Source: Purpureocillium takamizusanense | Taxonomy: Eukaryota > Ascomycota > Sordariomycetes > Hypocreales > Ophiocordycipitaceae | DNA length: 64,000 bases | Direction of reading: 5' to 3' | NCBI RefSeq assembly: GCF_022605165.1 | Contig: NC_063075.1 | Location: 1,674,001-1,738,000 of the forward strand | In this document: piece after piece, positions 12,373 through 24,546 of the stretch | Layout of the letters: the number at the start of each line of letters is the position of its first letter | How positions within the stretch are numbered: position 1 is the first letter of the stretch | Notes under the pieces: generated by a model | The model's database searches: none | Seen by the model: only the letters and a program-made list of their open reading frames with translations | What the model was told of the DNA's origin: nothing | Position numbers and translations under genes: made by a program

Positions 12373-14246
12373 GCCTGCGGATGTCCCAATTTTCCCCATG
12401 AGCTTGCTGGTTCTACCCTTTTTATAGCAACAGATACCCGACTTTATCGCTTCAATCTGTCGTGATGCTTTATGCCGATTATAATTCCTGGGTTCGTGTC
12501 TGATGCAGTACATAATCATGTCATCTCAAGGTGTAATCCATTTGGCGTTAAATACCGGTGGCATGCGCGATGCTTTCCCCTCAACAGGAAAAATGCTTGA
12601 CATTGAGCCCCTGAACCCCGATGTTGCGGCCGCCCAGACCTCAGGAACCCAATTTGGGCCGTGGCTCTGACCCTACATTCCAGTCGTTTACGTTACTACA
12701 TTCTCTGGCAATTAGCTAGACTAACATCATTGGTCGGCTTTATAGCCTAGCTCAGGGTCTGCATAATAGAACGTAGGTCTAGGATATGTGCCAGCTGTTA
12801 CCGAAGCGGCGAAGTCTGCGCAGTGAAATCGAAAGAAACCAAGGAGACCATTTCTCCTGTTTAGTATATGAGAGCGCATTTCGCTTTCTTTAACAGTTGA
12901 TCAAGACTACCTTATAGCTGCGGCTGGCAATGGGGGCAATAATGGCCTACGAAGAATGTTATTTCTGCCGTGTTCATATGTGACACAACACTTCGTGGAC
13001 TCGCCGTCCATGCTCATAGATGCAATCGGGGTCCATGTCGTTTCCTTAATAGCTACACTTGGATCAGTCCCGGCACATGCTTGTGATAGGGGTGCCTCAT
13101 GTCGAAGCCCGAGAATGGTGCATGTGAAAACTGCGCAGTATGAGGTACGAGGTGTAATATGCATGTTGACAGGCGTGGGGGAGCGGCTTATTCGCTGCTG
13201 CAAGAGCTGCCTCTTACGGCACAATAGAAAAGCTTGTTCCAAATCTCCTTTCCAAATCTCCTTCTCATAAGGCGCAACGCATAATCTATACGCGATGCCC
13301 GAGTTATTGTGTACGTCGTAACTTAGGGTGAAATAGGCTTTCGCGCTCCATCGGACGCCAGACGTGGCTTGATACACACCTGCGACAGGTACTACATAAT
13401 GGTGGAGGTGTCGCTTCGCTCATGTATCAAGGATGCTCGCCGGCCGAGAGTTATGGACAGACCTGAGAGGCAATTGCTGGCGGCTACCTCGAACACTTAG
13501 CACTTTGTAGGTATGAGCTTCTAACGGAGGCCAAATACTAACTACTATGAGGTAGGGAAGGCCCCATGGTAGCTCCCCACTTGTCGGCTGGCAGCTCTGC
13601 CAGCTTGCGCACAGTCCGACTCAGGCCGCTACCAAGGTATACTGTACTTCTGAGACGGATCAATTGGTTGATCCGGCGGGACGTGTGACGGCGCAGGAGG
13701 CTCCCCCCCTCCCCATCCCTCCACTCTCGCTCCGTTGAGACGCACCAGCTGCCTCGCTAACCCACGACCTAATTACCTTTCCATGATGCGGGACCTTCTG
13801 TGCACCGCGGGTCACAAACCACCGACAACCTACAACCGTCGTTAACGCGCCGCAGACCTGCCGTGTCACGGGCCCTTTTTTGGTTCGACGTAATTCCGAC
13901 CAGGCCTTGGACATACGCAGTCATCCCTTTGCACACTTGTATTGCACCCGATGCCCTTTCTTGCCAGCTGAGCTGAGTTGGTTTTGTTTGCTTCCACCGC
14001 GTCATTCAAATCCACATGGTCGCTTAGGCACTCAACCGCGAAGCAGCGCTCTCGAGTCGACTTTAGCAGCCTGCTTCTTGCCCGCTTCTTTGTGGTCGAC
14101 CCGTCCCAGCCGCCACTGCTCTTCTTCATAGAAGCCAACAGATCCCTGCTACTACCCGATTCGAGAAACACAAGAGCTTCACTGTGGGTGGACACGACGG
14201 CAACGCGTGCCGCTTCCGTCTGTCCGGGCGCTCAGCCATCGCCACG
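12373..14246. other. Gene-free spacer of 1.9 kb
   Basis: No supported gene. A minus-strand open frame at 12907-13377 shows no domain, intron signals or family resemblance and is not called. The 13500-13560 part again holds TAGGTA/TACTA words. The region from about 13860 to 14246 is probably the promoter and leader of the next gene. Confidence 0.5.
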
Positions 14247-16120
14247 ATGCCCTGCTTCAAGGGCATTGCGGTGAGCATTCATGCGAATGGTGCACCACTG
14301 CCCGAGTATGGCATCCAGAGGCAGTCGAGACTCTCTCGCATCAGCAACTACATTCCTGTGCCCCAGCCGAGCCTCAGCGGCGACTCGAACAAGCCCGAAC
14401 CTGCCAAGTTTGCCATTTCCATTACCCTCTTGACACCAGGATTGCCGATCCCGTATTCCGCCCCGAAGCCAACAGACAACAACCCATATCCGAAGCCGCA
14501 GTTCGTGGGGAGCCTGAATCCCGGCTCTAATGCGGAAAGAGGAAAGTTCTCCGGGATTGTCAACCCGTACATCCCCATGACAAACTCGGAGAACGAAACC
14601 ATTGCCGCCTACATTTACTTCGACGGTCGGGCAAAAGAAGAGGTAGCGACCCTTCTCCGCCCGGGTGAGGAAACCTGGGTCAACAGCCGATGGGTCCAGG
14701 TCCCTGACACTGAAGGCGGCGGTTTGGCTGAACGCGAGTTTTTGTTTCGAGAAGTTGGCTTGGAGCGCTGGCTAAACGGCCTTGACCTCAAAGGCCACGA
14801 CGCGGCGGAGAAGCTGGAGAAACGACGACAAAAATTTGAAAGGCGTCAACGACGACAGAACATGACTTTGGACAGTGGTCACGCAGCCGAGTCTGATCAA
14901 GGATCCAATGGTCGTCGTGATACGCTACGATACGGCGCTGACGACGCGTCACCCATCGAGGCCGTGTTTGACTCAGACTCATGGTCCGATGACGATGACG
15001 AGCCCCCTGAGGCTACGGGACAGATCAAAGTCGCCATGTTCCGAGTCCTAGCATCTGGAGAGATCAAGAAAGGGGAATATTCGCCCCAGTTTGACGCGCA
15101 CGATGGCGACGAAGAGGCTCCGAGCGGCGGAGACAACGGCATCAATGCCGACGTGGAGCACACCACCAGCTTCGCGAAACCTAAGACGCTCGATCCGAAG
15201 ACTATTAGCACTCAGACAGTAACGGGCATTGACGGCCCGGACAAGCCATACGCTGTGTTCACATTCTTCTATCGCGGCGAGAGTACGTTGTCAGTCCTCC
15301 ATTACTCGACATTGCACGCTAACCTAGTGAGCAGAACAACTTCAGAAGATTGGCGTCATGCAGTCGAGTAAGCAAGCGCATACCACACCGGGATCTGCCA
15401 AGAGACGTTCTGGACAGTTAGATTTCTCTACTCTCGGCCCGCTCAAGGCCGGTGGCACCGTTGGCTTCACCGCCTTCCGCGATCAGGATGCCGAAACTGT
15501 GCGACGTAAGAAAGCTCGAAAGAAGAGCAATGGCAACATCGCCGATGATAGCGATGACGACGATGACGACGAGGGTGAAATCGTGGGAAAGATGGAGGAC
15601 ATTGATGACCAGGACGAAAATGGCAAGCCAGCGGCCGACGATACGAAATTTGGCGGAGAGTTGGCCGACGGCGTCAATCGCATTCGGGTAGGTGATTCGG
15701 CGCGCTGCAAGATGAATCAACGAAGACATGGCTCCTAACTAACACTGAGTATAGCTCAAGCGCGCACACTCGACGGAACCGAACAGTCGATCCACCCCAG
15801 AAACCTCTCAGAGAGCCACCGCAGAGGAATCACCAGCTCCTCAAGGCGTGCCTACGGGCCAGCCCACGCCAAATAGCTACAATGGTCAGGATATCCCGCC
15901 TGAGGCTCTCGTCGGGAGTCCACTGAAGAAGGCCCGACCGAGTATCGATCAAGCTAGCGCTATTGATAAGGCTTCGACGCACAGGCTTAGCGCAGCACTG
16001 ACCACGGCCATTTCGGGCACCTCAGCGACTTCGACGACTTCGACACCAGCTCCGATAAATGCAGTGGAAACTGCTGAGCCATCTCTAAACCCGAAGGTTG
16101 ACGAGGAGGATGAGCTATAG
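14247..16120 (+). CDS. Conserved fungal protein of unknown function (DUF7918-like)
   Basis: Three exons, 14247-15282, 15335-15687 and 15755-16120, give 584 aa; phases agree and the introns (52 and 67 nt) have CTAAC branch points. The N-terminal half (about 1-215) is a compact, beta-rich segment with motifs such as AAYIYFDGR, WVNSRWVQVP and FREVGLERWL. After a basic stretch the middle is acidic. A second conserved piece, VFTFFYRGE|KQLQKIGVM, is formed across intron 1. The rest is charged and low-complexity, with a DDDDDDE run, a possible nuclear signal (RRKKARKKS) and Ser/Thr-rich sequence. The layout resembles fungal DUF7918-type proteins, but that link is from memory of the pattern and is tentative. 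Function is unknown. The ATG was chosen because it begins the conserved segment; an in-frame extension to 14184 is possible but lacks support. Confidence 0.75.
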
Positions 16121-17508
16121 GGTACTTTGGTGCCCTTGCTCAGTCGTTGAGCAGACCCGTTACGTCATTGCGATGGGATAAGTAGGCGGCGAGCGGGGGG
16201 ATCTGTGTGTCTTAAAGATGCCTCGCTGGGCTCAGCTGCCGGCAGAGTATTGACTGCCTTCGGTGCTTCGTGGAAGATATCGAAAGGGTTGAGGACTAAA
16301 ACATTGTATGCCACTTAGCTTGTCACAGCTGCAGGCTCGCGAGGAGCAGTTAGGTAAGGAATAGTGGCTTTTTGTCCTGAACCTGGCCCGGGATAGGCCA
16401 GTAAGAATTGCAATAACCGAGGTTGCGGAGTTTGGCGACGGAACGAATAGATGACGATTTCACTTGACCCTTGTTTGCTTCGCTCATCTTGACTCTTAGC
16501 ACACCCGATCCAAGGGTGGGCAGCCGCATCACATCTCGTAGCTGGGCTTCCTAGCCAATCTTCCAGAACACACGACTTCACAGCATAGCAACTTTTGGAC
16601 TCTTAAATTTGGGTCCCACACACGGGCTTGCCATGTGTGAAATAGCATACAGCTCCCAGGTCATACCATGCGATTGTGTTATAGTGGATACGTCGGTCAT
16701 CGTCCCAATCCACTGACCTGCTATGATTGTTGCAGCCTTCACAAAATCCGGGTCGTGCATGTAATGCAGTCTATTGACGGTGTTGTCTATTGCTGTCCGC
16801 TATACCTTCCCTCGTATTACGAAGACTCTCACATTAACGGTAATGTAACGGGAATGGATGCATCACATGTCCCATCAGTCGACAATAAAGAGCTGTCACT
16901 GATGACCAAAACCCGGTGTCAACTCCCGAATCGCCTTGTTCAAAACGCAGCACACGCAGGACGTCAGCGCTGCTCGGGAGGCGCCTTACTGCGTCGGTCG
17001 CCGCGCGTTTCTCGTATTCATCGGGTGGTGGTTATAGAGCATGCATCGGGTACCTGAACCTGAGGTCAGTCGCAACTATGCTCTCGGCTGCAAGCCCTCC
17101 AAAGAAGCAAAAGGTCCTGAAGAGCTCACCAATTGGATAATAACACGAAATGGGATTATTAGCGTCACTCGCTTGGCGCTTATGTTGGCGCATCTCCAAC
17201 CAGCTCCCCCTCGGGCGACCGACTGCTGGACATTCACTATTTGCCATATAGATTTCGGGACATCAACGCTAGCCTTTAGCCAGCTTAGTTTGCGAGGCAC
17301 GCGGTGTGACAATGGCTTCTGGGCGCCGCGGCAGTGCTTATCGAGGACACCACTCTGTTGTCCGCCCAGGTCGAAGACCCAGCCGGTGAGCTTGTTCGTA
17401 GATTACCTTACATTCGACTCGCTTGCCCCCTCATTTCGCCAACTCTCCAACTCTCACCACCTACTACTTATGTGACCCACCACAGCAATACTTGGATTGC
17501 TGGCTGTC
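16121..17508. other. Gene-free spacer of 1.4 kb
   Basis: Downstream region of the unknown-function gene and promoter of the hydrolase. No supported ORF, repeat or RNA gene was seen. An ATG-initiated frame near 17310-17480 lacks any recognisable family sequence. Confidence 0.45.
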
Positions 17509-19131
17509 ATGGCTATCGAAACGTCCCGGATGGGCGAGAATCCGCTCACGGCCGACTTCAACCAATTCGTTACAGAAGTCCTGGCAAGATGGAAGGTTCC
17601 AGGTATGTCACTCGCCGTCGTTGACGGTGAGAGTGTTTACAGTCGGGGCTATGGACATGCATCGCTCCCTGACGAAAAGGCAACTCCGGAGACCCTGTGG
17701 TATGGGGCGTCCACAACCAAAGCCCAGATTGCCGCCACTCTTGCCAAGCTCATTGCCTCGAAGCAGTATCCCGAGCTTGCAGATGGCTGGGCGACACCGA
17801 TTTCGTCTATCCTGAGAGACGATTTTGTTCTTGAAGATGAATGGGCTACTGCGCATGTCACACTTGAGGACGCAGTATGCCATCGTTCAGGGCTTCCCCG
17901 ACATGATTCGGCTTGCGCGCGCACCATCGACGGCAAGGAGCTTGCACCTGTCGATCTTGTTCGCAACATGAGGAACCTGACGCTGACGGCGGAGCCGCGC
18001 GTCAAGTTCCAGTACTGCAATTTGATGTACACCACGCTGGGCCATGTCATCGAGACCATCACTGGGAAAACGCTCGGCCAGGCGTTGCGGGACGAGATAT
18101 GGGGTCCTCTCGGCATGGACTCGACGTACTTCTACCTCCAAGAGGCGCAAGCTGCACCGGCGCATTTCGCATCCGGTTACTACTGGGACAAGAAAGCCGA
18201 AACGTTCAAGGAGGCTGGCTTCATGGGGACAACGGAGCTTGCTGGTGCAGGGGCGGTCATCTCAACTGTGCAGGACTACAGCCGGTGGCTGAAGTGTTTG
18301 CTGCACGAGAGTGAACCCTTCTCCAAGGACGTCCACGATGACATCAGGAAACCAAGGATGCTCGTAACTACAGAACCTACTAGAGGTGCCGACCTGATTC
18401 ACTATGGACTTGGCTGGGCACGCAAAGTATATCGTGGGCATGTGATTTACTCACACAGCGGGGGTATGCATGCCTATGGCGCCCAGACGTATTGGGTCCC
18501 AGAGGCCAAGTTTGGTGCTGTTGCGTTTGCCAACACATCCTGGTCAAGCAATGCAGTCGAGGACATCATCATCTATCGGCTGATCGAAAACAGACTGGGC
18601 ATCGCCGAAAGCGAGAGATTCGACTTTGACGGAGAGTATGTGGCGGCTGACGCCCTGCGTGTTGGAAAGCCGAACGCTGACATGCTTACTCTTAGCTGGG
18701 CGGAGAAAATCGAGACTCTGGCTGCGGAATTGCCACTGGATGAAGCGAAAAGGACGGTCTTCCTGGACAAGCCAGAGGAACCTTTGCCATCTACGTTCAA
18801 AATCGAGGAACTCGTGGGGACATATGCAGATCCTGGTTACGGTCGAATGACTCTTGTCGGGCAGCCTCACCCACACCGACCAGGTGAAACAATTCTTGTG
18901 GCGGATCGGAGTAATATGACATGGCAGTATCAGTTGAGGCTATATCACGTTTCGGGAGACTACTGGCTGGTACACCTCACTACGCTACCCAACCCTACAT
19001 TCCTGAACGAGTATCAACAAGGCCAGTTCAGGAGAGGCATTGATGGGAAAGTCTCGGCCTTTGAGATCAAGTGGATGAGCCGTGTCGAGGGCGCGCTCGA
19101 GGGCGAGTGCGTCTTCAAGAGAATTCGATGA
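17509..19131 (+). CDS. Beta-lactamase-fold serine hydrolase (class C/S12-like)
   Basis: A single-exon 540-residue protein of the beta-lactamase-related (peptidase S12) family, whose fungal members are mostly esterases, peptidases or lactonases acting on unknown substrates. Numbered from the ATG at 17509, the catalytic SxxK motif is S68-T-T-K71 and the YxN motif is Y169-C-N171; HRSGLPRHD is the usual segment between them. The third motif is probably the HSGG segment at about 320, replacing KTG. A C-terminal beta-rich extension (about 415-540) resembles the lipocalin-like tail of such enzymes. There is no clear signal peptide, so it is probably cytosolic. It is the only intronless gene of its size here, and neighbours give no pathway clue. 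An upstream in-frame TTG at 17497 is not needed as a start. Confidence 0.85.
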   Translation: MAIETSRMGENPLTADFNQFVTEVLARWKVPGMSLAVVDGESVYSRGYGHASLPDEKATPETLWYGASTTKAQIAATLAKLIASKQYPELADGWATPISSILRDDFVLEDEWATAHVTLEDAVCHRSGLPRHDSACARTIDGKELAPVDLVRNMRNLTLTAEPRVKFQYCNLMYTTLGHVIETITGKTLGQALRDEIWGPLGMDSTYFYLQEAQAAPAHFASGYYWDKKAETFKEAGFMGTTELAGAGAVISTVQDYSRWLKCLLHESEPFSKDVHDDIRKPRMLVTTEPTRGADLIHYGLGWARKVYRGHVIYSHSGGMHAYGAQTYWVPEAKFGAVAFANTSWSSNAVEDIIIYRLIENRLGIAESERFDFDGEYVAADALRVGKPNADMLTLSWAEKIETLAAELPLDEAKRTVFLDKPEEPLPSTFKIEELVGTYADPGYGRMTLVGQPHPHRPGETILVADRSNMTWQYQLRLYHVSGDYWLVHLTTLPNPTFLNEYQQGQFRRGIDGKVSAFEIKWMSRVEGALEGECVFKRIR

Positions 19132-19935
19132 GGGGGAAGTATGAGTTCGACGACAAGATGGACGGATCTAAGAAGTGATGGCCTTGTTAGCTGTTGTGTG
19201 CCAGAACATCATTGAGGTTGAGACGATGTGGCAGATAGTTGCAATAATCAGACTGTTGAGCTTGATAATTTGAACATTCAACATGGGGGTTCAGTTGGCC
19301 GTTCTTAAGAAGATTGTGTCATCATGCAAAAAGGGTGCGTAGAAGACGGCGACTGCCAGCGTACCTGATGGTGGGACGAGAGCGTCAATCGAGAATTACG
19401 GCAGTGACGAAGCTTGCCGTAGCGTCGGGTGAGAGCGAGGGAGTTCCCATCCCAAGCCCATCGCTTGATGGGTTGAATGCTGTTGTATGTAACATGCCAG
19501 GATGCTAGGTTTTTGTTTTCAGAAGCAGATGCAAATTTGGCCGAGCTGCTGCAAATTTAACCCAAGTTTGTTGTGGATCTTTCTGATAACTGCATATACC
19601 TTGCTAGGCGGTAAGAATCTCGTCCGCCCTGACTTGCCAGTGCTAGGAACCGCATCGCACTGTAGAGAGCGCCGGCTGTGGACCCTGTGCCTGGGCTGCC
19701 TGGGCAACACCACGTCACCTCTGCGCGGCGTTGAAGCAGGCGAGAGTCTGCACTGTGCTGCCCCGCAACCCCACCATCTTCAGTCCCAGGCTGCCCTCGC
19801 TGCCGTCTCTTCACACTCCTCGGGCACACTTTGCGACCAACCCAACGCGAAGCTCCCAAGCTCCCGAACCGACTTTTCCCATTAATATACCCAGCATCTA
19901 TAGCGCTCGGTTCGACCGATTCAACCTCCGTCACA
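19132..19935. other. Spacer: hydrolase 3' end and NTF2 promoter
   Basis: No gene seen in 0.8 kb. The 150 bp before the NTF2 start are pyrimidine-rich, as is usual for fungal leaders. Confidence 0.4.
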
Positions 19936-20618
19936 ATGGCCAGCGGTAAGTGCGTGATCCTACAGATACTGAAGCAGAGATGCTGACCATGCATGGCAAG
20001 GATATGACGACGTTGCGAGTACGAGCTATCCTCCTGTAGCCGCGCATGACGGACGAGCACCTAACGAGCTTGACCACGAATAGAGCAGTTCATCGAGTTC
20101 TACTACAACACCTTCGACAGCGATCGCAAGTCACTGTCTGGCCTCTACGTGCGTCTGCTCTAGTCAGCCAAGAATAATGGCCCTGCCAGTGCGCTAACTC
20201 GACAGCAGCGCGACCAGTCCATGCTCACGTTCGAATCCGCCTCGGTCCAAGGTGCCACTGCCATTGTTGAGAAGCTCACGGTACTCTATACCCTCACCAA
20301 CACTGATGTATTTTGCGCAGGTGACTGACTGTGTGCGTCTGAATAGTCTCTCCCCTTCGAGAAGGTCAAGCACCAGGTCTCTACTCTCGATGCCCAGCCT
20401 GGCATGTTGGAAGGTGGGATTGTCATTCTCGTGACTGGGCAGCTTCTGGTATGCGAACGCGCAACATACTAAGCATGCGCAATCGGAACTGACACGGCGC
20501 GACACAGGTTGATGAGGAGCAGCGTCCGATGAACTACACACAGGCGTTCCAGCTTGCTCGCGATCCCAGTGGCCAGTACTTCGTCTTCAACGATGTCTTC
20601 AAGCTGGTTTTCGGTTAA
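19936..20618 (+). CDS. NTF2: Nuclear transport factor 2
   Basis: Homodimeric importer that returns Ran-GDP to the nucleus by binding FG nucleoporins. Six exons: 19936-19945, 20001-20018, 20084-20148, 20209-20280, 20347-20448 and 20508-20618, giving exactly 125 aa, the family length. The first two exons are only 10 and 18 nt; their joins give MASGYDDVA|KQFIEFYYNTFD, matching the NTF2 N-terminus. Later landmarks are SMLTFES, LPFEKV, the VDEEQRPMNYTQAFQL strand and FVFNDVFKLVFG at the C-terminus. Introns take up 305 of the 683 bp. NUP145, a potential FG partner, lies 5.6 kb downstream, which is probably coincidence. Confidence 0.95.
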
Positions 20619-21925
20619 AGCCACACCTTGGAGCTTGTCGCAGGTGCTTGGGCCTGGTTTGGCCTGGCTTGCTGCTCAGGAACGCTCAAACGAAAATGGC
20701 AACGATGATATGATGGCTCTAGATGCATAGAGATATAGCAAAACAGGAAGAATGTGAAGCATGTCTCTCGCGCATTGGCAGGCTGCAGCCACATAAACGG
20801 GCTACGGAGGCAAGTCCACGCATAATCAACCATTCTGCAAGCATTGCATTGCTGTGTCAAGGCCGTCAAACCCACGTGAAATGCGTCTGGATCTTTAATA
20901 TCGTTGCAGTGTCGCAACAGCCGGAGAAACAAATGCAGACCCGCAGAGGACCTACCGCGAGACATACCCGCGACGCCTAGCCTGCACCGCTTTGCAGAAT
21001 CAAAAGTATCTGCCATTTCTCTGGCGCGTAACTGCAACCATGGCGCGCGCAAGGTGCCTGCTGGTTGGAGAGGCCGCGGCAATGCTACTTGTCAGTGGGT
21101 TTGGGCTGTCAGCCGCGCTGTACTGCGGCGCGTTATTCGGGCTGGCCCATACAGTACCCAGCTCTCTTCCTTTGTCCCAAGGCGCATGGGGTTGGCGGTT
21201 CGGGCTGCCTAGGGTGCGTGCTTTTCAAGCACTTTGCTGGTAGAGGTTGACGACGCCCCAACCAGGCCACATGGGCCTTTGCGGTCTTATAACGCCTCAG
21301 TACTTCTGATCAAAACAATTTGCGGATGAGCATGCAGTGCTGCTGCATGCGATTGCCTTAGTACCTGACCTCGCATGACTATAATCCGAAGGAGAACGTC
21401 AATCAATACATTTGTTGTAGGAGGAGCCGTGTCTAGGGTTGCTCGTGACGAATGCCAAGTACTTTACCTACCTAGGAGGTACAGATAGGTGCGCAGTGCA
21501 TAAAGGAGGTACTTCGTACTTCGTACGTACCTAGTACTACGAGATTTACCTTGGCACCCACGTAGCCAAGCTTGGCTCAGCGGACCTTGAGGCCGAATAT
21601 GTGGGGAAGGTGGCTAATGAATCACGTAGCACCGCATACGTAATCAATCGTGGTCCTGCCTCGTGTGTCGTCAACCTTGGTCGCTCACTCCCAACTGGAA
21701 TCGTTCTACGTACAATATCCTCAGATAAACCGCCATTTCACGACGCTTTGCGGCCCAGGATTCCAGCATTGTTGTCGCCTGAGTACCGTTCCGCCCACCG
21801 CGCTGCCTTGGCGCACCAACAAGCCGCAGTCCGGCCACCCCCGCCATCATTTCCGCGATCGCATTTGACCACTCTCCCAACTCACGACCCAGCCCCTCTC
21901 CGCTTCGGCAGCCCGGTCGCCCACC
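20619..21925. other. Spacer of 1.3 kb with palindromic GTAC repeats
   Basis: No supported gene. From 21455 to 21560 there is a dense cluster of TACCTA/AGGTAC words and two overlapping GTACTTCGTAC palindromes. The last 300 bp are the pyrimidine-rich epsin promoter and leader. Confidence 0.5.
21509..21530. repeat. Overlapping GTACTTCGTAC palindromic repeats
   Basis: Two overlapping near-palindromes (21509-21519 and 21516-21526), followed by GTAC and CTAGTAC. The same core recurs at 44435-44445 and 61377-61387, with partial copies elsewhere in the spacers. Confidence 0.6.
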
Positions 21926-23831
21926 ATGTCGAAGGTAATGCGAAGCGTCAAAAATGTTACCAAGGGGTACTCAGCCGTGCAGGTCAAGGTTCGGGAAGGT
22001 AAATCAACGCTGGCTCTGATGCTGCGATGCACTGCTGACGACAGTCGCTTCGGCCTGTAGCCACCAGCAACGATAATTGGGGTCCCACGGGTATGTTCTG
22101 CCGCGAAGTGTGGATGTGTTGCGCGTGACTGACATTGTCAAAGGGAGTCAGATGGCCGAGATCGCAGCTGCCACCTTTAACACGTAAGCTGCAAATGCAC
22201 GACCGTCGTGGCGACGACGTACAATATACATCCAGGACTTCAGCGCTGACCGCGAGACAGGTCTACTGAACTGTGGGATCTTCTCGAAGTGATCGACAAA
22301 CGTCTGAATGACAAGGGGAAGAACTGGCGACACGTTCTCAAGTCTCTCAAAGTTCTGGACTACTGCCTCCACGAGGGATCCGAGCTCGTGGTCACTTGGG
22401 CGCGACAAAACATATACCTCATTAAGACGCTCCGCGAGTTCCAGTATGTCGAGGAGGACGGTCGTGACGTTGGCCAGAATGGTACATACATCTCCATTTG
22501 CGCAGCAATGGCGGCAGTTGCTTACAATTATTCGCGCAGTTCGAGTCGCAGCCAAGGAACTCACCTCCCTGATTCTCGACGAGGAACGCTTGCGGGCAGA
22601 GCGGGGTGATCGAAAGTCTTGGAAGTCCCGTGTGACGGGGCTGGACGAGTTCGGGCCACAGTCATCCGAGCCTTCTCAGCCGCGGCAGCGAAACCGAGAG
22701 AGACGACCAGCCAACGATGAAGAGGACGCCGAGTATCGTCTAGCACTCGAGGCCAGCAAGTTTCAGGAGGAAGAGGACAGAAGAAAGAGAGAAGGCCGAC
22801 ACAATGACGAAGATGACGACGACGATCTGGCCAAGGCCATTAAACTGAGCAAGGAAGAAGAGGAAAGGCGACGTCGCGAGCTCGAGGACAGCAACGCAAA
22901 CTCGCTGTTCGATGACGAGCCCGCGCAGAGTGCGACTCAGTCGCAGTATACAGGCTTCAACCAGGGGTATCAGCAAGGCAACCCTGTCGACTTTTTCGCC
23001 AATCCAATCGACCAGAGCCAGATGCAAACGCAGCCTACGGGCTTCCTGCCGAACGCATACACCGGCTTTCAGCAGACCCAACCGACTGGATTCCAACCCA
23101 ATTATAATGCTTTTGGGATGCAGCCGGGCGTAGGAGTAGACCCTTATGGACAGCAGCAACAAAACTTGCAGGCATTCCAGCCTCAACCGACAGGATTCAA
23201 TCCTTATGCCCAGCAACAACAAGCGCAGCAACCACAACTCCAATCCCCCTCACCCTCCGAGCCTGTCCTCCAACCAGGCAGCAATAACCCTTGGGCGACG
23301 AAGAGCCAACAGCAGGCTATCGCACCAACACCGACTGGATCAAACAACCCCTTTGCACAATTCAATCGTCCACAGTCGGCCCGGCCCATGGCATCGTCAC
23401 TCAGTCCTCTACCGGAGCAGAAGTCCCTGTCAGCATTTAATCAGCCGCAACAACAGCCCCTGCTCCAGCAGCAGCAGCAGTCTTCGTTCAACAGTCCACA
23501 GAAGAACATGAACGAATACGAAACAAAGCTCAACTCTCTGCTTGCAACTGGGGATGGTATGGACACATACGGTAACACTGGAGAGCTGCGGATTCCAGCT
23601 CAACACACGGCACCTGGCACTTTTGCCAATAGTGCTGGCTCTGGCGTCCAAAGGCTCAACTCGGATGCCACGGGAACCAATCCATTTATGCGCCAGCAGT
23701 TTACTGGCTTACCCAACATTAGTTATGGGAGCCAGCCGACAGGGCCTGCCAGCCTAAACGGGAATGTTAACCCATTTGGAGCTCAACGGCCACAGCAGCA
23801 GACGCAAAATCAAGACCTCATTCAGTTTTGA
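21926..23831 (+). CDS. ENT1: Epsin (ENTH-domain endocytic adaptor), Ent1/Ent2 type
   Basis: Clathrin adaptor that binds PtdIns(4,5)P2 and ubiquitinated cargo at endocytic sites. Five exons: 21926-21998, 22061-22090, 22144-22183, 22261-22481 and 22540-23831; 551 aa. The ENTH domain (about 1-145) is assembled across four introns (KVRE|ATSNDNWGPTG, NT|STELWDLL, GQN|VRVAAKELT). Two ubiquitin-interacting motifs follow, DAEYRLALEASK and DDLAKAIKLSKEEEE (about 170-220). The rest is Gln-rich with repeated QxTGF motifs, NPF motifs (NNPFAQF, NPFMRQ, NPFGAQ) for EH-domain partners, and a C-terminal LIQF that may act as a clathrin box. Several MxxQxTG-like sites match the Ark1/Prk1 kinase consensus. There is one epsin in the window, so Ent1 versus Ent2 is not distinguishable. 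Confidence 0.93.
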
Positions 23832-24546
23832 AAGGCAGGAGCGTGAAGCCAGAGCCTCCAAAGTTTTCCCCCTTCGACTTCTTCACAAAGTCTTGTTTCG
23901 TCCACCCGAGCTCCCCTTCGCTATTTGTTTCTCGAATACGGTTATCTAACGGGACCAAGATTGCTGGTTGTCCTGTCCGACCTGCACATTTTCTTTGTCG
24001 TTTGACGCCAATTTCCATGAGGCGGTGGACCCGGTGGATACGCTGTAACTACCTTACGGCAGCTTTGATTTTCTCGCATACGTGCGGTTTGCGTGGTAAG
24101 GCCATGTAAAGTGACACCGTCGCATTCAATTACCTAGATATGGTACATCTCTGAACATCCAAAACCTATTCACCTGCCGCGTGGTATCCGACGCCCCTCA
24201 AAAAGTCAAGGCCTTCTACCTCTGGTTGATTCAAACATTGATCGCACCAAAAACGCCTTGCCTTGCCCACCCCGGGAAACAGAAACTCCTTCACCTCCGT
24301 CGCAGCGCCAGCAGGCGCAGTTGGGGCATTGAAGACGGGCCTTATAACGTCCTTTTCAACCTCTCCCGACCAGCAGTACCCTTGTAGTATACCCTGCGTG
24401 TATATCGAACGAGGCGCTGCCAGAGTCTGAGTAGTAGAACTCGGCGAAGCGACATGCAGCGACGCTGAAATAGCCAGCGGCGCTAGGCGGCCATGATCGA
24501 GGTTTCCAGGCCAACTAGACTGAACTTTCCAACGAACTTGCGCTGC
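23832..24546. other. Tail-to-tail spacer between epsin and centrin genes
   Basis: Holds the converging 3' UTRs. No gene, repeat or RNA was recognised in 0.7 kb. Confidence 0.45.

Noticed and set aside
12907..13377. Minus-strand 156-codon open frame
   Set aside because: No recognisable motif, promoter or splice context, and codon use unlike the nearby genes.
17509..20618. Beta-lactamase-like enzyme as part of a secondary-metabolite cluster
   Set aside because: Neighbours are housekeeping genes (NTF2, epsin). There is no synthase, P450 or cluster regulator nearby.
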